In this document: positions 7,402 through 15,720 of the stretch, one piece after another
Position numbering within the stretch: position 1 is the stretch's first letter
Layout of the letters: every line of letters begins with the position of its first letter
Assembly (NCBI GenBank): GCA_030689845.1
Contig: JAUYHV010000317.1
Location: 1 to 44,951, forward strand
DNA length: 44,951 nt
Reading direction: 5' to 3'
Source of the DNA: Dehalococcoidia bacterium
Lineage (GTDB): Bacteria > Chloroflexota > Dehalococcoidia > JACQUA01
The notes under the pieces: generated by a model
The model's input: the letters and a program-made list of their open reading frames with translations, nothing else
Databases searched by the model: none
What the model was told of the DNA's origin: nothing
Program-made: the position numbers and the translations under genes

Positions 7402-9935
7402 CATTTGGTATAACCGCAACCCGGGCATTTATGACATCCTTCCTGGAATACCAGAAGGCTGCCGCAGTCAGGGCACTGGCCGGCGGTGTTCCCGGAAAGG
7501 TCGGTGTATTTAGCAGCCGGGGCTGTTTTCGTGTCACCCCCGTAGTGTTTTTCCAGGACGCTTCCTATAGCATCGGCACATGAGAGGACAGCATGTCCCC
7601 CTTCCCAGGAAATAGACGGGCAACGTATGCCCCTCAGGTTTTTTACAATGGAGGCGGGGTTTATCCCGGAGCGGAGAGCAAGCGAAATCAGGCGAGCGGT
7701 CCCTTCCAGTTGAGCCGAGGCGCAGCCTCCGGCTTTACCAAGGCTGACGAAGAGTTCGAAAACCCCGTTTTCATCGAAGTTAATAGTAATATAGATATTG
7801 CCGCAGCCAGTGGTTACCTTTTCCGTCACGCCACGGGTTATCTTGGGGCGCTTCCGCGGCATGAGCTCACCGGGTTTTTCCACGGTGGATTTACCCGTAG
7901 TCAGGACCTGGTTGTCCCGGCAGCCGTCCCGATAAATAGTAATGCCTTTCAGTCCTTCCTGGTAAGCCTGGAGATATATTCGTGCTACGTCTTCCTCGGT
8001 TGCTTCGTGGGGCAGATTAACAGTTTTGGAAACCGCGTTATCCGTATGTTTCTGGAAAGCCGCCTGCATCCTGACGTGCCATTCCGGGGAAATATCATGG
8101 GCAGTTACGAAAACGTCCTTAACCCATTGCGGTATTCCTTCCATATCCCTCAAGAGGGCTCCCTGGGCGAGTTTCGACATCAGTTCAGCGGAGTAGAAAC
8201 CTTCCTTCCTGGCCACATCTTCAAAATAGGGGTTCACTTCTATTAACTCGTCGTTGTCCATGATATGACGGACATAGCTCAGGGCAAACAGGGGTTCGAT
8301 GCCGCTGGAACAACCGGCTATGATGCTCAAACTCCCTGTTGGAGCTATGGTGGTGCGTGTGGCGTTCCTGACTTTTAGCCCGTCTGATTTATCATAAACA
8401 CTCCCCTGGAAAGCAGGGAAAACGTCTCTTTCCCGGGCAAGTCCCACCGATGCCTGTGTTGCCTGCTCGTCAATGAAGCGCATAAGGTTTTCACCGAGGC
8501 TAAGGGATTCCTCGGAGTCATAAGGAATGCGCAATCTTATCAGCATGTCTGCAAATCCCATGACGCCAAGTCCTATTTTCCGGGTAGCCCTTGTCTTTTC
8601 CTTTATTTCTTCCAGGGGAAATTTGTTTACATCGATAACGTCATCCAGGAAACGGACTGCCGTCTCTACCGTGCTGCCCAGTTTGTCCCAGTCGACCACC
8701 AGATTGTCCTGCTTCTCTTTTAACATATGGGAAAGGTTGATGGAACCGAGGTTGCACGACTCGTAGGGTAGGAGGGGCTGTTCACCGCAGGGGTTAGTGC
8801 TTTCAATCGCTCCAAGGTGGGGAGTTGGGTTGCCTTCGTTGATGCGGTCTAAAAATATTATGCCGGGGTCTCCCGTTTTCCAGGCCATAGCTACAAGCTT
8901 GTTAAAAACCTCTTCGGCCTTGAGCTTTCCCGTCTCTTCCAGGGTCCTGGGGTTAATGAGAGGATATTCTTTACCTTTATTAACGGCCTGGATGAACTCC
9001 GAGTTCACTGCCACCGAAAGGTTGAAATTGGTAAGGGAGGTGAGATCTTCCTTAACTGTAATAAATCTTAATATGTCGGGATGGTTCACATTGAGGACCG
9101 CCATATTGGCTCCCCGCCGCATGCCGCCCTGTTTGATCACGTCCGTGGCAGTATCGAAAGCCCTGATAAAGGATACGGGCCCGCTGGCTACGCCTCCGGT
9201 TGAACCCACTTTGTCGCTTTCCGGCCGTAGGCGGCTGAAGGAAAATCCTGTGCCTCCACCGCTTTTATGTATCAAAGCCGTATATTTTACGGCATTGAAA
9301 ATAGATTCCATAGAGTCCTCGATGGGCAGGACGAAACAGGCTGATAACTGTCCGAGTTCCCTGGCGGCATTCATTAAAGTGGGAGAATTGGGAAGAAAAT
9401 CCATCCGGGCCATGACGTTGTAAAACTCCCTTTCCCAGGCTGCTACATCCGTCAAAGGGCTGTAAAGCAGTTCCGCTTTGGCTACGTACCCTGCCACGCG
9501 CATAAGCATTCCCCCGGGGGTTTCGGTGATGTTCCCTTTCTTGTCTTTTAAAAGATACCTCCTCTCGAGCACAGTTATGGCATTGGGAGTGAGGGAAGGC
9601 GGCATGTTTTCGTCATTGGCCTGGGGAAGAGGGGCAGGTGAAGGCGGTTCTGGAAGGTCTTTCCCCGCCAGGATTTCTTTAATAATATTTTCCAATTCCG
9701 TGTCTGAGGGAAGAGATTCCCTTTTTGCTTTCTGGGGAGGTACGAGGTGTTCCATGCCGGGAAACGGTTTGCTGTGCTCCGGCCTCTGTATCATCTGGTT
9801 GATTATCCCTTCGAGGACGGTCCTGTCGGAGATGCCCATGGCAGCCCCCTTGGAGAAGACAATCTGGGCAATCTTGGCCGGGTCTATACTATTTTGCTGG
9901 TTCTGGCCGTCCTTATTTTTATTGGTGTACGGCAT
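7398..9935 (-). CDS. nrdJ: Class II (adenosylcobalamin-dependent) ribonucleotide reductase
   Basis: 845 residues. It has the class II large-subunit core: the conserved Cys of LSACFVLPIEDS, the GGTGFSFSRLRP loop, the thiyl-radical region NPCGEQPLLPYESCNLGSINL, and the phosphate-binding NATRTTIAPTGSLSIIAG. A C-terminal cysteine-rich tail (CPDCGSLLVFQEGCHKCPGCGYTKC) handles zinc binding and disulfide relay. It converts ribonucleotides to deoxyribonucleotides without oxygen, using B12. The preceding gene on the same strand is its regulator nrdR, 42 bp away. I see no intein and no frame damage. No B12 riboswitch fits in the short upstream gap. Confidence 0.95.
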   Translation of the reverse strand: MPYTNKNKDGQNQQNSIDPAKIAQIVFSKGAAMGISDRTVLEGIINQMIQRPEHSKPFPGMEHLVPPQKAKRESLPSDTELENIIKEILAGKDLPEPPSPAPLPQANDENMPPSLTPNAITVLERRYLLKDKKGNITETPGGMLMRVAGYVAKAELLYSPLTDVAAWEREFYNVMARMDFLPNSPTLMNAARELGQLSACFVLPIEDSMESIFNAVKYTALIHKSGGGTGFSFSRLRPESDKVGSTGGVASGPVSFIRAFDTATDVIKQGGMRRGANMAVLNVNHPDILRFITVKEDLTSLTNFNLSVAVNSEFIQAVNKGKEYPLINPRTLEETGKLKAEEVFNKLVAMAWKTGDPGIIFLDRINEGNPTPHLGAIESTNPCGEQPLLPYESCNLGSINLSHMLKEKQDNLVVDWDKLGSTVETAVRFLDDVIDVNKFPLEEIKEKTRATRKIGLGVMGFADMLIRLRIPYDSEESLSLGENLMRFIDEQATQASVGLARERDVFPAFQGSVYDKSDGLKVRNATRTTIAPTGSLSIIAGCSSGIEPLFALSYVRHIMDNDELIEVNPYFEDVARKEGFYSAELMSKLAQGALLRDMEGIPQWVKDVFVTAHDISPEWHVRMQAAFQKHTDNAVSKTVNLPHEATEEDVARIYLQAYQEGLKGITIYRDGCRDNQVLTTGKSTVEKPGELMPRKRPKITRGVTEKVTTGCGNIYITINFDENGVFELFVSLGKAGGCASAQLEGTARLISLALRSGINPASIVKNLRGIRCPSISWEGGHAVLSCADAIGSVLEKHYGGDTKTAPAAKYTDLSGNTAGQCPDCGSLLVFQEGCHKCPGCGYTKC

Positions 9936-9977
9936 TCTCTCCTCCTCCGATTGAATTTAAAACTTATACGCTGATAA

Positions 9978-10505
9978 CTAAGCGGGAATCCCTGCTTTTC
10001 TTTCACTTTCAACGCCGTCCATTAAGGGCAACTGGCTCTCCCTGTTTCTTTTCCTGGCGTTGCTTTTAATCAGACCGTCAACGGCCTGTTTCAGGCTGTG
10101 GATATCGGAAAATTGCCGGCAGACGCTGGCAAAACGGATAAAGGCTACTTCATCCAGGTCCTTCAGCCGTTCCATTACCTTGTCACCGATAAGGGAGCTG
10201 GAAACCTCGGCTCTTCCCAGGTGAAACAGTTCCGATTCTATGTCATCGACTATTTTCTCCATGGTTCCTGTGGGCAGGGGTCGTTTCTCGCAGGCTTTCC
10301 GAAGTCCTGTAGCCAGTTTCTCCCGGTTGAACTCCTCCCTCCTGCCGTCCTTTTTACTGACATACAATGCCCGGGATTCCATGCGCTCGTAGGTAGTAAA
10401 ACGGGCATTACAGCCCAAGCACTGCCGGCGGCGGCGAATGGATTCTTTTAAGCTGCGGGAGTCCAGTACCCTGGAGTCCTCATGGCTGCAAAAAGGACAT
10501 TTCAT
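9978..10505 (-). CDS. nrdR: Ribonucleotide reductase repressor NrdR
   Basis: 175 residues. The N-terminal zinc ribbon (MKCPFCSHEDSRVLDSR ... QCLGCNARFTTYER) is followed by an ATP-cone domain (VSKKDGRREEFNREKLATGLRKAC) that senses ATP/dATP. The tail after about residue 150 is longer than in most NrdR proteins and basic. NrdR represses ribonucleotide reductase genes when dATP is high. Here it precedes nrdJ and shares its promoter, so autoregulation is likely. It sits downstream of ftsZ but is separated from it by a hairpin terminator and its own promoter. Confidence 0.95.
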   Translation of the reverse strand: MKCPFCSHEDSRVLDSRSLKESIRRRRQCLGCNARFTTYERMESRALYVSKKDGRREEFNREKLATGLRKACEKRPLPTGTMEKIVDDIESELFHLGRAEVSSSLIGDKVMERLKDLDEVAFIRFASVCRQFSDIHSLKQAVDGLIKSNARKRNRESQLPLMDGVESERKAGIPA

Positions 10506-10533
10506 TTTGCGTTATCCACCCTACAAAACCACA

Positions 10534-10583
10534 GGATATAGTATTATGACCATAAGATAGCACAACCAATAGTTTGTTGTCAA
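10534..10583 (-). promoter_or_regulatory. nrdR-nrdJ promoter with a possible NrdR box
   Basis: On the minus strand, TTGACA (10583-10578) and CTATCT (10560-10555) are 17 bp apart. Downstream, around 10534-10547, lies ATACTATATCCTGTG. It shares the CTATAT half and the GTG end of the usual NrdR box, but the second half-site is imperfect. The promoter is well supported; the box is only suggestive. Confidence 0.6.
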
Positions 10584-10595
10584 TCCCCATAAAAT

Positions 10596-10629
10596 GAAAA
10601 GGCTACTCTTTTTTACGAGTAGCCTTTTC
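10596..10629 (-). terminator. Hairpin terminator after ftsZ
   Basis: GAAAAGGCTACTC (10596-10608) pairs with GAGTAGCCTTTTC (10617-10629) around an 8-nt loop, a perfect 13-bp stem. It lies 28 bp after the ftsZ stop. The tail on the minus strand is only moderately T-rich (CATTTTATG), so termination may be partial. It separates ftsZ from the nrdR promoter. Confidence 0.65.
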
Positions 10630-10657
10630 AAGCATTATTCTTTTTACGGGTTTCTAT

Positions 10658-11788
10658 TCAGTTGCCTGGAGCTCCGCGGTTGAGCGCACTTTTCATGGCT
10701 TCAGCCATAGCCTGCTTGCGGTGGTGGGATGGGGGCATCCGCAGGAAGGCAGGTACATCCAGGGTGCTCTCGTCTTTGAGACTCTGAGTTAAAGCCTGTC
10801 TGATCTCCTGTTCCTTGGGCTTGCTCATAGGGCCGCGTTTCTGCATGAATCCTGTGGCTATCAGGGTTATCTTGACGTCTTCGTCCATGTTGGGATCGAA
10901 ATTGACGCCGAAAATAATGTTAGCCGCAGGGTCGACGGCCTTGGCGATGATATCGGCAGCTTCCCGTACTTCATGGAGCATTAAGCTGCTGCCGCCTGAG
11001 ACTGTGAAGACCACCCCTTTGGCGCCCTCGATAGAGCAGTCCAGCAAGGGACTGGAAATAGCGGCTTTAGCGGCATCCACGGCACGGTTCTGGCCTGCAG
11101 CGTGTCCAATAGACATCCAGGCCGGTCCGGCATCCTTCATAATGGATTTAACGTCGGCGAAATCGAGGTTAATCATGCCGGGAACGGTGATGACTTCGGC
11201 GATGGACTGCACACCCTGTCTCAGGGCATCGTCTGCCATTTTAAAAGCGCTGTCAACGCTCACCTTGCTGTCGCAAAGTTGAAGCAGCCTATCGTTGGGA
11301 ACGATAATAAGGGTATCAACGTGACCAACGAGTTTTTCCAGGCCGTCCTCGGCGACATCGCGGCGGTGCACGCCCTCAAAAGTAAAGGGCCGTGTTACAA
11401 CGGCAATGGTTAATGCGCCGACATCCCGGGATATCTCCGCTATGACTGGTGCTCCTCCGGTGCCTGTGCCGCCGCCCATGCCGGCGGCGATAAATACCAT
11501 GTCGGCACCTTTCAACAAGTCTTTTATATCGTCGCGGGATTCCTCGGTTGCCTTGGAACCTGTGTTGTTATCTCCGCCGGACCCGAGACCTTTTGTGCAT
11601 TTTTCGCCAAGTTGAACGACGTTGGGAGCCAGGCAAAGCATCAATGCCTGGGCATCGGTGTTAGCCTGGATGAAATCGACGCCATGGATATCGGCCTGGA
11701 TCATGCGGTTTACGGCATTGCAGCCTGCGCCGCCTACACCAATTACCTTTATTTTAGCCGGGCTGGGAACAAAATTTTGTTTTGCCAT
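10658..11788 (-). CDS. ftsZ: Cell division GTPase FtsZ
   Basis: 376 residues. The tubulin-type GTPase domain has the N-terminal IKVIGVGGAGCNAVNRM, the signature GGGTGTGGAPVIAE and the T7-loop region NLDFADVKSIM. A C-terminal peptide (about 340-376, LDVPAFLRMPPSHHRKQAM) follows a very short linker and would bind FtsA. FtsZ polymerises at mid-cell to drive division. It follows ftsA by 17 bp with a good ribosome site, so the two are co-translated. It is the last gene of the division cluster, with a hairpin after it. Confidence 0.97.
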   Translation of the reverse strand: MAKQNFVPSPAKIKVIGVGGAGCNAVNRMIQADIHGVDFIQANTDAQALMLCLAPNVVQLGEKCTKGLGSGGDNNTGSKATEESRDDIKDLLKGADMVFIAAGMGGGTGTGGAPVIAEISRDVGALTIAVVTRPFTFEGVHRRDVAEDGLEKLVGHVDTLIIVPNDRLLQLCDSKVSVDSAFKMADDALRQGVQSIAEVITVPGMINLDFADVKSIMKDAGPAWMSIGHAAGQNRAVDAAKAAISSPLLDCSIEGAKGVVFTVSGGSSLMLHEVREAADIIAKAVDPAANIIFGVNFDPNMDEDVKITLIATGFMQKRGPMSKPKEQEIRQALTQSLKDESTLDVPAFLRMPPSHHRKQAMAEAMKSALNRGAPGN

Positions 11789-11805
11789 TTTTCCTCCTCT
11801 CTACC

Positions 11806-13050
11806 TTATTTATTAAGTAAACGACGAATTGGGGATAAAACTTTTCTGGCTATTACAGCCGTTCTTGTTCTGGCGAAGGGTCGTGGCTGCTTGGTCTCGT
11901 CCTTGCTGTGGTTAACGCCCCAGAGGAGTAAACCGACTACGGTGGAATAGGCAGGGTCATAGAGAATGTCGGAGAGACCGGCCATACCCGTTGGCGCTCC
12001 AACCCTTACGGGCATATTCAGGATTTCTTGGGCCAATATCTCAATTCCAGGTATGTTTGACGAGCCGCCCGTGAGGACCAGTCCGGCAGGTATGAGGCTG
12101 GAGTAGTCCGAAGGGGGAAGTTCCATGGGTATAAGGCGGATTATTTCCTCGATCCTGGCCCGGATTATTTCGTCCATGTCGTTGCGCAGGATAGTTTGTC
12201 CGTCTCCGATACCGAGACCGGTGTTTTCTATGCCTTCGTTCTCCTTGATGGTCCTGTAATTGAGGTTGGCGTGTTTCTTTTTTAACTCTTCGGCTACGTT
12301 GAAGGGAATGCCCAGGCCGATAGCGATATCCCTGGTAACCTGGTAGCCGCCCACGGGAAGGACCGACGTATGCCAGATGCTGCCATCCTTGAATACCGAG
12401 ATATCTGTGGTTCCGCCGCCGATATCCGCTAATATCACTCCGGCGTCCTTTTCGTCTGCTCTCAAGCAGGCTTCAGCGCTGGCAAGGGGTTCCAGTACCA
12501 GGTCTACTACCTCTATATTTATGGCCCGAATGCATTTCACCACATTTTGAACGGCAGTAGCTGCCGCTGTAATAATGTGGGCGTCAACGTCCAGTCTGAA
12601 TCCATGGAGACCGATGGGATTCTTTACGCCTACATTACCGTCGAGAATAAACTGGCGGGGGATTACATGGAGTAACTGGCGGTCTCCTGCAACTTCAATA
12701 CTTTTAGCGGCTGACATAACCCGGTCCAGGTCGTCATGAGCAACGAGTTTATCCGAACGGGAAATCGCCACTGCGCTCCGGTTGTTAAGACTGTTCACGT
12801 GACGGCCTGTAACCCCTACGTAGGCTGATTCGATTTTCATTCCGCTGGAATGTTCTGCTTTTCGTACAGCCTCTTTAATGGCTACTTTGGCCTCATCGAT
12901 GTTGACCACGATACCTTTTTGCACTCCCCTGGTAGCGGAAACTCCAACTCCAAGGACGCGCATGGTATAGTTATCTTTAACGGTTGCCAGAACGGCAACC
13001 GTTTTGGTGGTTCCAACATCAATTGCAGCAAATATGTTTTTTTGGCTCAT
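11806..13050 (-). CDS. ftsA: Cell division protein FtsA (actin fold)
   Basis: 414 residues. Actin/Hsp70-type nucleotide motifs are present: FAAIDVGTTKTVAVLA (phosphate 1), ILADIGGGTTDISVFKDG (phosphate 2) and LVLTGGSSNIPGI (adenosine). The C-terminus (AVIARKVLSPIRRLLNK) is a basic amphipathic helix, the usual membrane-targeting sequence that tethers FtsZ. A good ribosome site precedes the ATG at 13050. ftsA normally follows ftsQ and the mur genes. Here the gene upstream is a GOLD-like lipoprotein, with a 280-bp gap between them. Confidence 0.96.
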   Translation of the reverse strand: MSQKNIFAAIDVGTTKTVAVLATVKDNYTMRVLGVGVSATRGVQKGIVVNIDEAKVAIKEAVRKAEHSSGMKIESAYVGVTGRHVNSLNNRSAVAISRSDKLVAHDDLDRVMSAAKSIEVAGDRQLLHVIPRQFILDGNVGVKNPIGLHGFRLDVDAHIITAAATAVQNVVKCIRAINIEVVDLVLEPLASAEACLRADEKDAGVILADIGGGTTDISVFKDGSIWHTSVLPVGGYQVTRDIAIGLGIPFNVAEELKKKHANLNYRTIKENEGIENTGLGIGDGQTILRNDMDEIIRARIEEIIRLIPMELPPSDYSSLIPAGLVLTGGSSNIPGIEILAQEILNMPVRVGAPTGMAGLSDILYDPAYSTVVGLLLWGVNHSKDETKQPRPFARTRTAVIARKVLSPIRRLLNK

Positions 13051-13099
13051 TTACCTCCTCCTTATATATTTTTTTTAGTAAACGAAAATGAATGAGAAA

Positions 13100-13287
13100 T
13101 TATTGCCGGCAATGATCACCTCCTTCTTTTCCAGCACCTTCCATCCCCTTTTTCCCACACTGGGAAAATAATGCCGTCCCGCAGTTTTTGGCATGGTTTT
13201 CAAGGGCTCCACTCCTTTCAAACTTACCGCCGGACGACGCTATATTCCGTTGTTCTACCCGCATGGTATACAAAACTTTTTTTCCAT
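13100..13287 (-). pseudogene. Possible broken zinc-ribbon gene upstream of ftsA
   Basis: On the minus strand a reading frame starting at 13287 gives MEKKFCIPCG and then TAG (13257-13255). A different frame further on reads HAKNCGTALFSQCGKKG, which looks like the second Cys pair of a zinc ribbon. Joining them needs a frameshift. A separate 42-codon frame (TTG 13203 to TAA 13075) has a good AAAGGAG ribosome site with 8-nt spacing and may be the real product instead. I cannot decide between a decayed gene, a small ORF and chance. Confidence 0.27.
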
Positions 13288-13332
13288 AAGGTAGTTTTTT
13301 CCTGTAATTTCCTCCTTTGCCAGGGAGAAAAT

Positions 13333-13773
13333 TTATGGAACTATTCCTCCTGTGCTGGGATGCGTTATCTTTAACCAAACTAATTTATTGGACTGGGTTG
13401 AAAAAGCATTGTCAAAAGTTACCTGGTAATATCCCTTGGCCGCGGCGACAAATGCGAAGGCGCCGGTGTCCGTGGCCCTTTTCTTTTCCATTATGAGGTT
13501 GCCCACAGGATCCTGGACCATGAAATCAATGTCATGTTCGCCTCCCATAATATTGAAAGAGGCCTCGATGCTGTCTTTTGGTTCGGTCCTGATGTAAAGG
13601 GTGTACGTTTTTCCGGCTCCGACAGGAAATGTTTTTGCGTCGGTTACCATGGAAGGCCCCGAATTGGAAACGGCATCGCTCTTCCTGGAACAAGCCGAAA
13701 GGGGTATCAACAAGACAATTAATATTAATAAGACAAGTATTTTTTGGTAGGTTTTGCTCTTAAACAATTCCAT
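13333..13773 (-). CDS. Lipoprotein with GOLD-like domain
   Basis: 146 residues. A lipoprotein signal peptide (KILVLLILIVLLIPLSAC) ends in lipobox L-S-A-C with Cys28. The mature part is a small beta sandwich. The pattern DIDFMVQDPVGNLI ... TGAFAFVAAAKGYYQVTFDNAFS ... NKLVWLKI resembles the GOLD (emp24-like) domain found in exported prokaryotic proteins, usually a binding module. It lies 26 bp downstream of rsmH, where ftsL and pbpB normally sit, so it has replaced them in position. A role in division or the envelope is inferred only from that location. Confidence 0.7.
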   Translation of the reverse strand: MELFKSKTYQKILVLLILIVLLIPLSACSRKSDAVSNSGPSMVTDAKTFPVGAGKTYTLYIRTEPKDSIEASFNIMGGEHDIDFMVQDPVGNLIMEKKRATDTGAFAFVAAAKGYYQVTFDNAFSTQSNKLVWLKITHPSTGGIVP

Positions 13774-13799
13774 AAACTACTCCTGTTTCCCAAAACACT

Positions 13800-14735
13800 C
13801 TACAGTTTTTCCGCTATCCTCAGACGGGCACTGCGACTGCGATGATTAATAAAAACCTCCTCCGGCTTTGGTCTGATAACCTTTTTGTTTACTGATTTTA
13901 AGGTGGCCGAATGATGACAGACGCATTCAATTACCACCGGCGGACATACACAATCCCGGGATTCCCGGGAAAGGAATGTTTTCACAATTTTGTCCTCAAG
14001 GGAATGATAGCTGATTACCACCAGCCGTCCCCCTTTATCCAGGATATTTACCGCCTGGGGGAGAAAGTAATGTAAATTTTCCAATTCCTGATTTGTTGCA
14101 ATCCTCAAAGCCTGGAAAGTTTTCGTTGCCGGGTGCAGGTGACCGCGAAAATTACCGTATACTTTTTCTATAGCCTGTACCAGGCGGCCTGTATCTGTTA
14201 TGGGCCGGTGATCGATAATGCTTTTTACTATCTTTTTCGCTAACGGCTCCTCGCCATATTCGTGGATAATCCTGAACAGCTCGTTTTCCGTTGCAGTATT
14301 GACCAGGTCCCCGGCTGAAATATCCTGTTCCGGGTTGAAACGCATATCCAGGGGAGAAGCCCCCTGGAAACTGAATCCCCTGGATGAACTCAACTGCAGG
14401 GAAGACATTCCCAGGTCTAACAGGATCCCTTGAACCGGGACGAAATCATTGAGTTCTGCAATACCTTTCAATGTAGAAAAATTGCCGTGTACCAGGGTAA
14501 TCGCTTCTTCAAACCGTGCTAATCGTTTCTTTGCAATTGATAATGCCTCGGGGTCGGTGTCTATTCCCAGGATTTGACCGCCGGGGGTAATTGCCTCAAG
14601 GATGGCATAAGTGTGACCCCCTGTTCCGACCGTACCATCGATAATTCGACTCCCCTTCGACAAATTGAGGGCTTCCAGAGTCTCCTTCAGAAGCACGGGG
14701 CTGTGCAGTTGCGGCTCCATAAAAGTAACGCTCAT
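13800..14735 (-). CDS. rsmH: 16S rRNA m4C1402 methyltransferase RsmH (MraW)
   Basis: 311 residues from the chosen ATG at 14735. That ATG overlaps the mraZ stop (ATGA), which is typical of this pair; an upstream in-frame ATG at 14780 would lie inside mraZ. Motifs: HSPVLLKETLEALNL, SAM motif IIDGTVGTGGHTYAIL, ILLDLGMSSLQL, the RGFSFQ...LDMRFNP block, and RLVVISYHSLEDKIVKTFL near the C-terminus. It methylates N4 of C1402 in 16S rRNA together with RsmI. It is the second gene of the division cluster. Confidence 0.95.
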   Translation of the reverse strand: MSVTFMEPQLHSPVLLKETLEALNLSKGSRIIDGTVGTGGHTYAILEAITPGGQILGIDTDPEALSIAKKRLARFEEAITLVHGNFSTLKGIAELNDFVPVQGILLDLGMSSLQLSSSRGFSFQGASPLDMRFNPEQDISAGDLVNTATENELFRIIHEYGEEPLAKKIVKSIIDHRPITDTGRLVQAIEKVYGNFRGHLHPATKTFQALRIATNQELENLHYFLPQAVNILDKGGRLVVISYHSLEDKIVKTFLSRESRDCVCPPVVIECVCHHSATLKSVNKKVIRPKPEEVFINHRSRSARLRIAEKL

Positions 14736-15169
14736 CTCTGGTTTCGCTGTTCCGATTCCAGCTTTTCTGTTATTTGCCACATATTTTCATTCGCAGCGGT
14801 GGTCTGGTCGCGCCATTTTTCGGGGTTCCACAGTTCAATATAACGCTCCTGTCCGATCGTTACGACATCGTCCCCTATCCCGGCAAACTGGCGCAGTATC
14901 GAAGGAACAGCTATACGCCCGGTGCGGTCAAGTTCCAGAGGGTAGGCTCCGCTGTAAGCAAAGCGACGGTAAATGCGGTTGTCATTAGTATCGGGTAATG
15001 CGGATATCTTTGCCGTTACTTTTTCCCATTCAGAAACGGTATAAATGCGGATACACTTATCCACATTTTTAGTGATAACCATGCCTTCCTGTAATTCATC
15101 TCTGAATTTCGGGGGCAAAGGTACACGTCCCTTATCGTCGACCTTATAGCTGTATTCGCCTAATAACAT
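14732..15169 (-). CDS. mraZ: Transcriptional regulator MraZ
   Basis: 145 residues with two AbrB-like SpoVT repeats. The first begins LLGEYSYKVDDKGRVPLPPKFRDEL and the second is YPLELDRTGRIAVPSILRQFAGI. MraZ binds TGGGN-type direct repeats at the promoter of the division and cell wall cluster and represses it. Suitable repeats are not directly upstream of mraZ but about 900 bp further up, before the gene ending the intergenic region at 16024. This implies the operon starts there. The ribosome site is weak. A small hairpin (15191-15208) lies in the leader. Confidence 0.95.
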   Translation of the reverse strand: MLLGEYSYKVDDKGRVPLPPKFRDELQEGMVITKNVDKCIRIYTVSEWEKVTAKISALPDTNDNRIYRRFAYSGAYPLELDRTGRIAVPSILRQFAGIGDDVVTIGQERYIELWNPEKWRDQTTAANENMWQITEKLESEQRNQR

Positions 15170-15222
15170 TTGCTGCCGAAATCTTTTAAGTTAACTGTTA
15201 TTAACCTCTGAAAGGAGGTTTT

Positions 15223-15396
15223 TTATATCCTGGGTTTTTCTTTTGCCCTGGACCACAGGACACCGAACCCCAACGCGATTATCACCGCAAACGGCCAGTA
15301 GGGGAAGTTAACCTCCATCTTGGCGCCAGGAGTGAATATGAGTACGAGACTGGCACTTACAAACATCCCGCATACAAAAGCGAAAATCGGTTTCAT
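15223..15396 (-). CDS. Small membrane protein, two transmembrane segments (57 aa)
   Basis: I chose the ATG at 15396 because AAGGAGGT lies 7 nt before it; an in-frame ATG 18 bp upstream overlaps that ribosome site. The product MKPIFAFVCGMFVSASLVLI..., a short polar loop, then WPFAVIIALGFGVLWSRAKEKPRI, has two hydrophobic helices with a basic C-terminus that should stay in the cytoplasm. The size and hairpin topology resemble small LapA-like or DUF1049-like membrane proteins, but I cannot assign it. It lies 53 bp upstream of mraZ on the same strand, within the inferred operon. Confidence 0.68.
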   Translation of the reverse strand: MKPIFAFVCGMFVSASLVLIFTPGAKMEVNFPYWPFAVIIALGFGVLWSRAKEKPRI

Positions 15397-15433
15397 ATTT
15401 TGTACCTCCTTCATTGCTGATACTTATTTTTAT

Positions 15434-15709
15434 CTAAATAACCGCATTTTTGAGGCGGTTATTCGACTCGTCTTTTTGCCCCATTTTTTTCATTTTTACG
15501 GGTTCGGCCAGGAGCCAGGCTTTTTGCTGGGGAACATTAATGAAAAAAGCTACCGGATCACCACAACCGTCGCAGCTCTCCTCAACCAGACCGGAGAAAG
15601 AACTATCGACACTGGCAAACACACAGCCCGTATCGCATTTGGGGCACGGGGAAACTATATGCACCCTGTTGCCTAAACAATCGTAACAATTAATGCTAAA
15701 TGTATTCAT
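15434..15709 (-). CDS. Zinc-ribbon-like protein, paralog 2 (91 aa)
   Basis: 91 residues with three CxxC pairs: INCYDCLGNRVHIV, SPCPKCDTGCV and ESCDGCGDP. These are followed by a beta-rich stretch (VAFFINVPQQKAWLLAEPVKMKK) and a charged tail. It is clearly paralogous to the gene 11 bp upstream; the CYDCLG, CPKC, spaced Cys pair and P-(E/Q)-H/Q-KAWLLAEPV blocks align one to one. The Cys pattern predicts zinc binding. I do not recognise the family. Position behind the MraZ-box promoter suggests co-regulation with division genes. Confidence 0.68.
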   Translation of the reverse strand: MNTFSINCYDCLGNRVHIVSPCPKCDTGCVFASVDSSFSGLVEESCDGCGDPVAFFINVPQQKAWLLAEPVKMKKMGQKDESNNRLKNAVI

Positions 15710-15720
15710 CGTTCTGCCTT

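Noticed and set aside
7593..9954. Several long plus-strand frames opposite nrdJ
   Set aside because: All are antisense shadows of the 845-residue reductase; none has a promoter, ribosome site or conserved motif.
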